DNA from: SAR86 cluster bacterium
GTDB taxonomy: Bacteria > Pseudomonadota > Gammaproteobacteria > Magnimaribacterales > D2472
Assembly: GCA_016779285.1 (NCBI GenBank)
Contig: JADHNV010000019.1
Span: forward strand, 1-15,192
DNA: 15,192 bases
Reading direction: 5' to 3'
Shown here: positions 15,187 through 15,192 of the stretch, one piece after another
Position numbering within the stretch: the stretch's first letter is position 1
Layout of the letters: each line of letters starts with the position of its first letter
The notes under the pieces: model-generated
Told to the model about the DNA's origin: nothing
Databases searched by the model: none
What the model saw: only the letters and a program-made list of their open reading frames with translations
Made by a program: the position numbers and the translations under genes

Positions 15187-15192
15187 CTAAAA

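Noticed and set aside
1..15192. CRISPR arrays, tRNA or rRNA genes, insertion sequences, phage or defence genes
   Set aside because: I looked for spaced direct repeats, tRNA-like cloverleafs, transposase motifs and terminal inverted repeats and saw none. Nearly all of the sequence is accounted for by conserved enzyme genes.

Overview
The window is an AT-rich stretch of bacterial chromosome with very tight gene packing: overlaps of a few bases, convergent genes 2-7 bp apart and few Shine-Dalgarno sequences. The protein set includes a secreted GH3 glucosidase with an ExoP-type tail, a CBM9/DUF5916 outer-membrane protein, a secreted sulfatase, a Baeyer-Villiger monooxygenase, secreted hydrolases and a photolyase. 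This fits a streamlined, sunlit-water marine gammaproteobacterium. The SAR86 clade is my best guess, from gene content and base composition only; no rRNA or other marker is present.

Layout: (1) 2-421 (+) is the C-terminal end of a GH3 beta-glucosidase. It converges on 429-2624 (-), a CBM9-like/DUF5916 beta-barrel protein. (2) 2742-2945 (+) is a small bL33-like ribosomal protein behind a perfect TATAAT that would give an almost leaderless mRNA. (3) 5258-2948 (-) holds a CinA-like/NMN-adenylyltransferase fusion followed by an indoleamine 2,3-dioxygenase, which together suggest NAD metabolism. (4) 5305-9645 (+) is a three-gene run of overlapping genes: a HAPMO-type Baeyer-Villiger monooxygenase, a periplasmic sulfatase and a periplasmic alpha/beta hydrolase. 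It looks like a catabolic cassette for a sulfated ketone or ester. (5) 14414-9642 (-) holds a PhoD-like phosphatase, a secreted amidohydrolase, a renalase-like FAD oxidoreductase and a photolyase of the FeS-BCP/PhrB family. The last three are spaced as an operon. (6) 14455-15186 (+) is a TTG-started lipoprotein that appears to contain two diverged copies of one domain.

How the genes may work together: two modules look functional. The first is tryptophan dioxygenase activity next to an NMN-handling enzyme. The second is monooxygenase plus sulfatase plus esterase. The most unusual individual proteins are the photolyase, which seems to have lost three of the four iron-sulfur cysteines; the CinA-NMNAT fusion, whose CinA half lacks a recognisable catalytic lysine; the internally duplicated lipoprotein; and the divergent bL33. 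I saw no tRNA, rRNA, CRISPR array, insertion sequence or phage gene. No gene-free stretch exceeds about 120 bases. All family assignments come from reading motifs, not from database searches.
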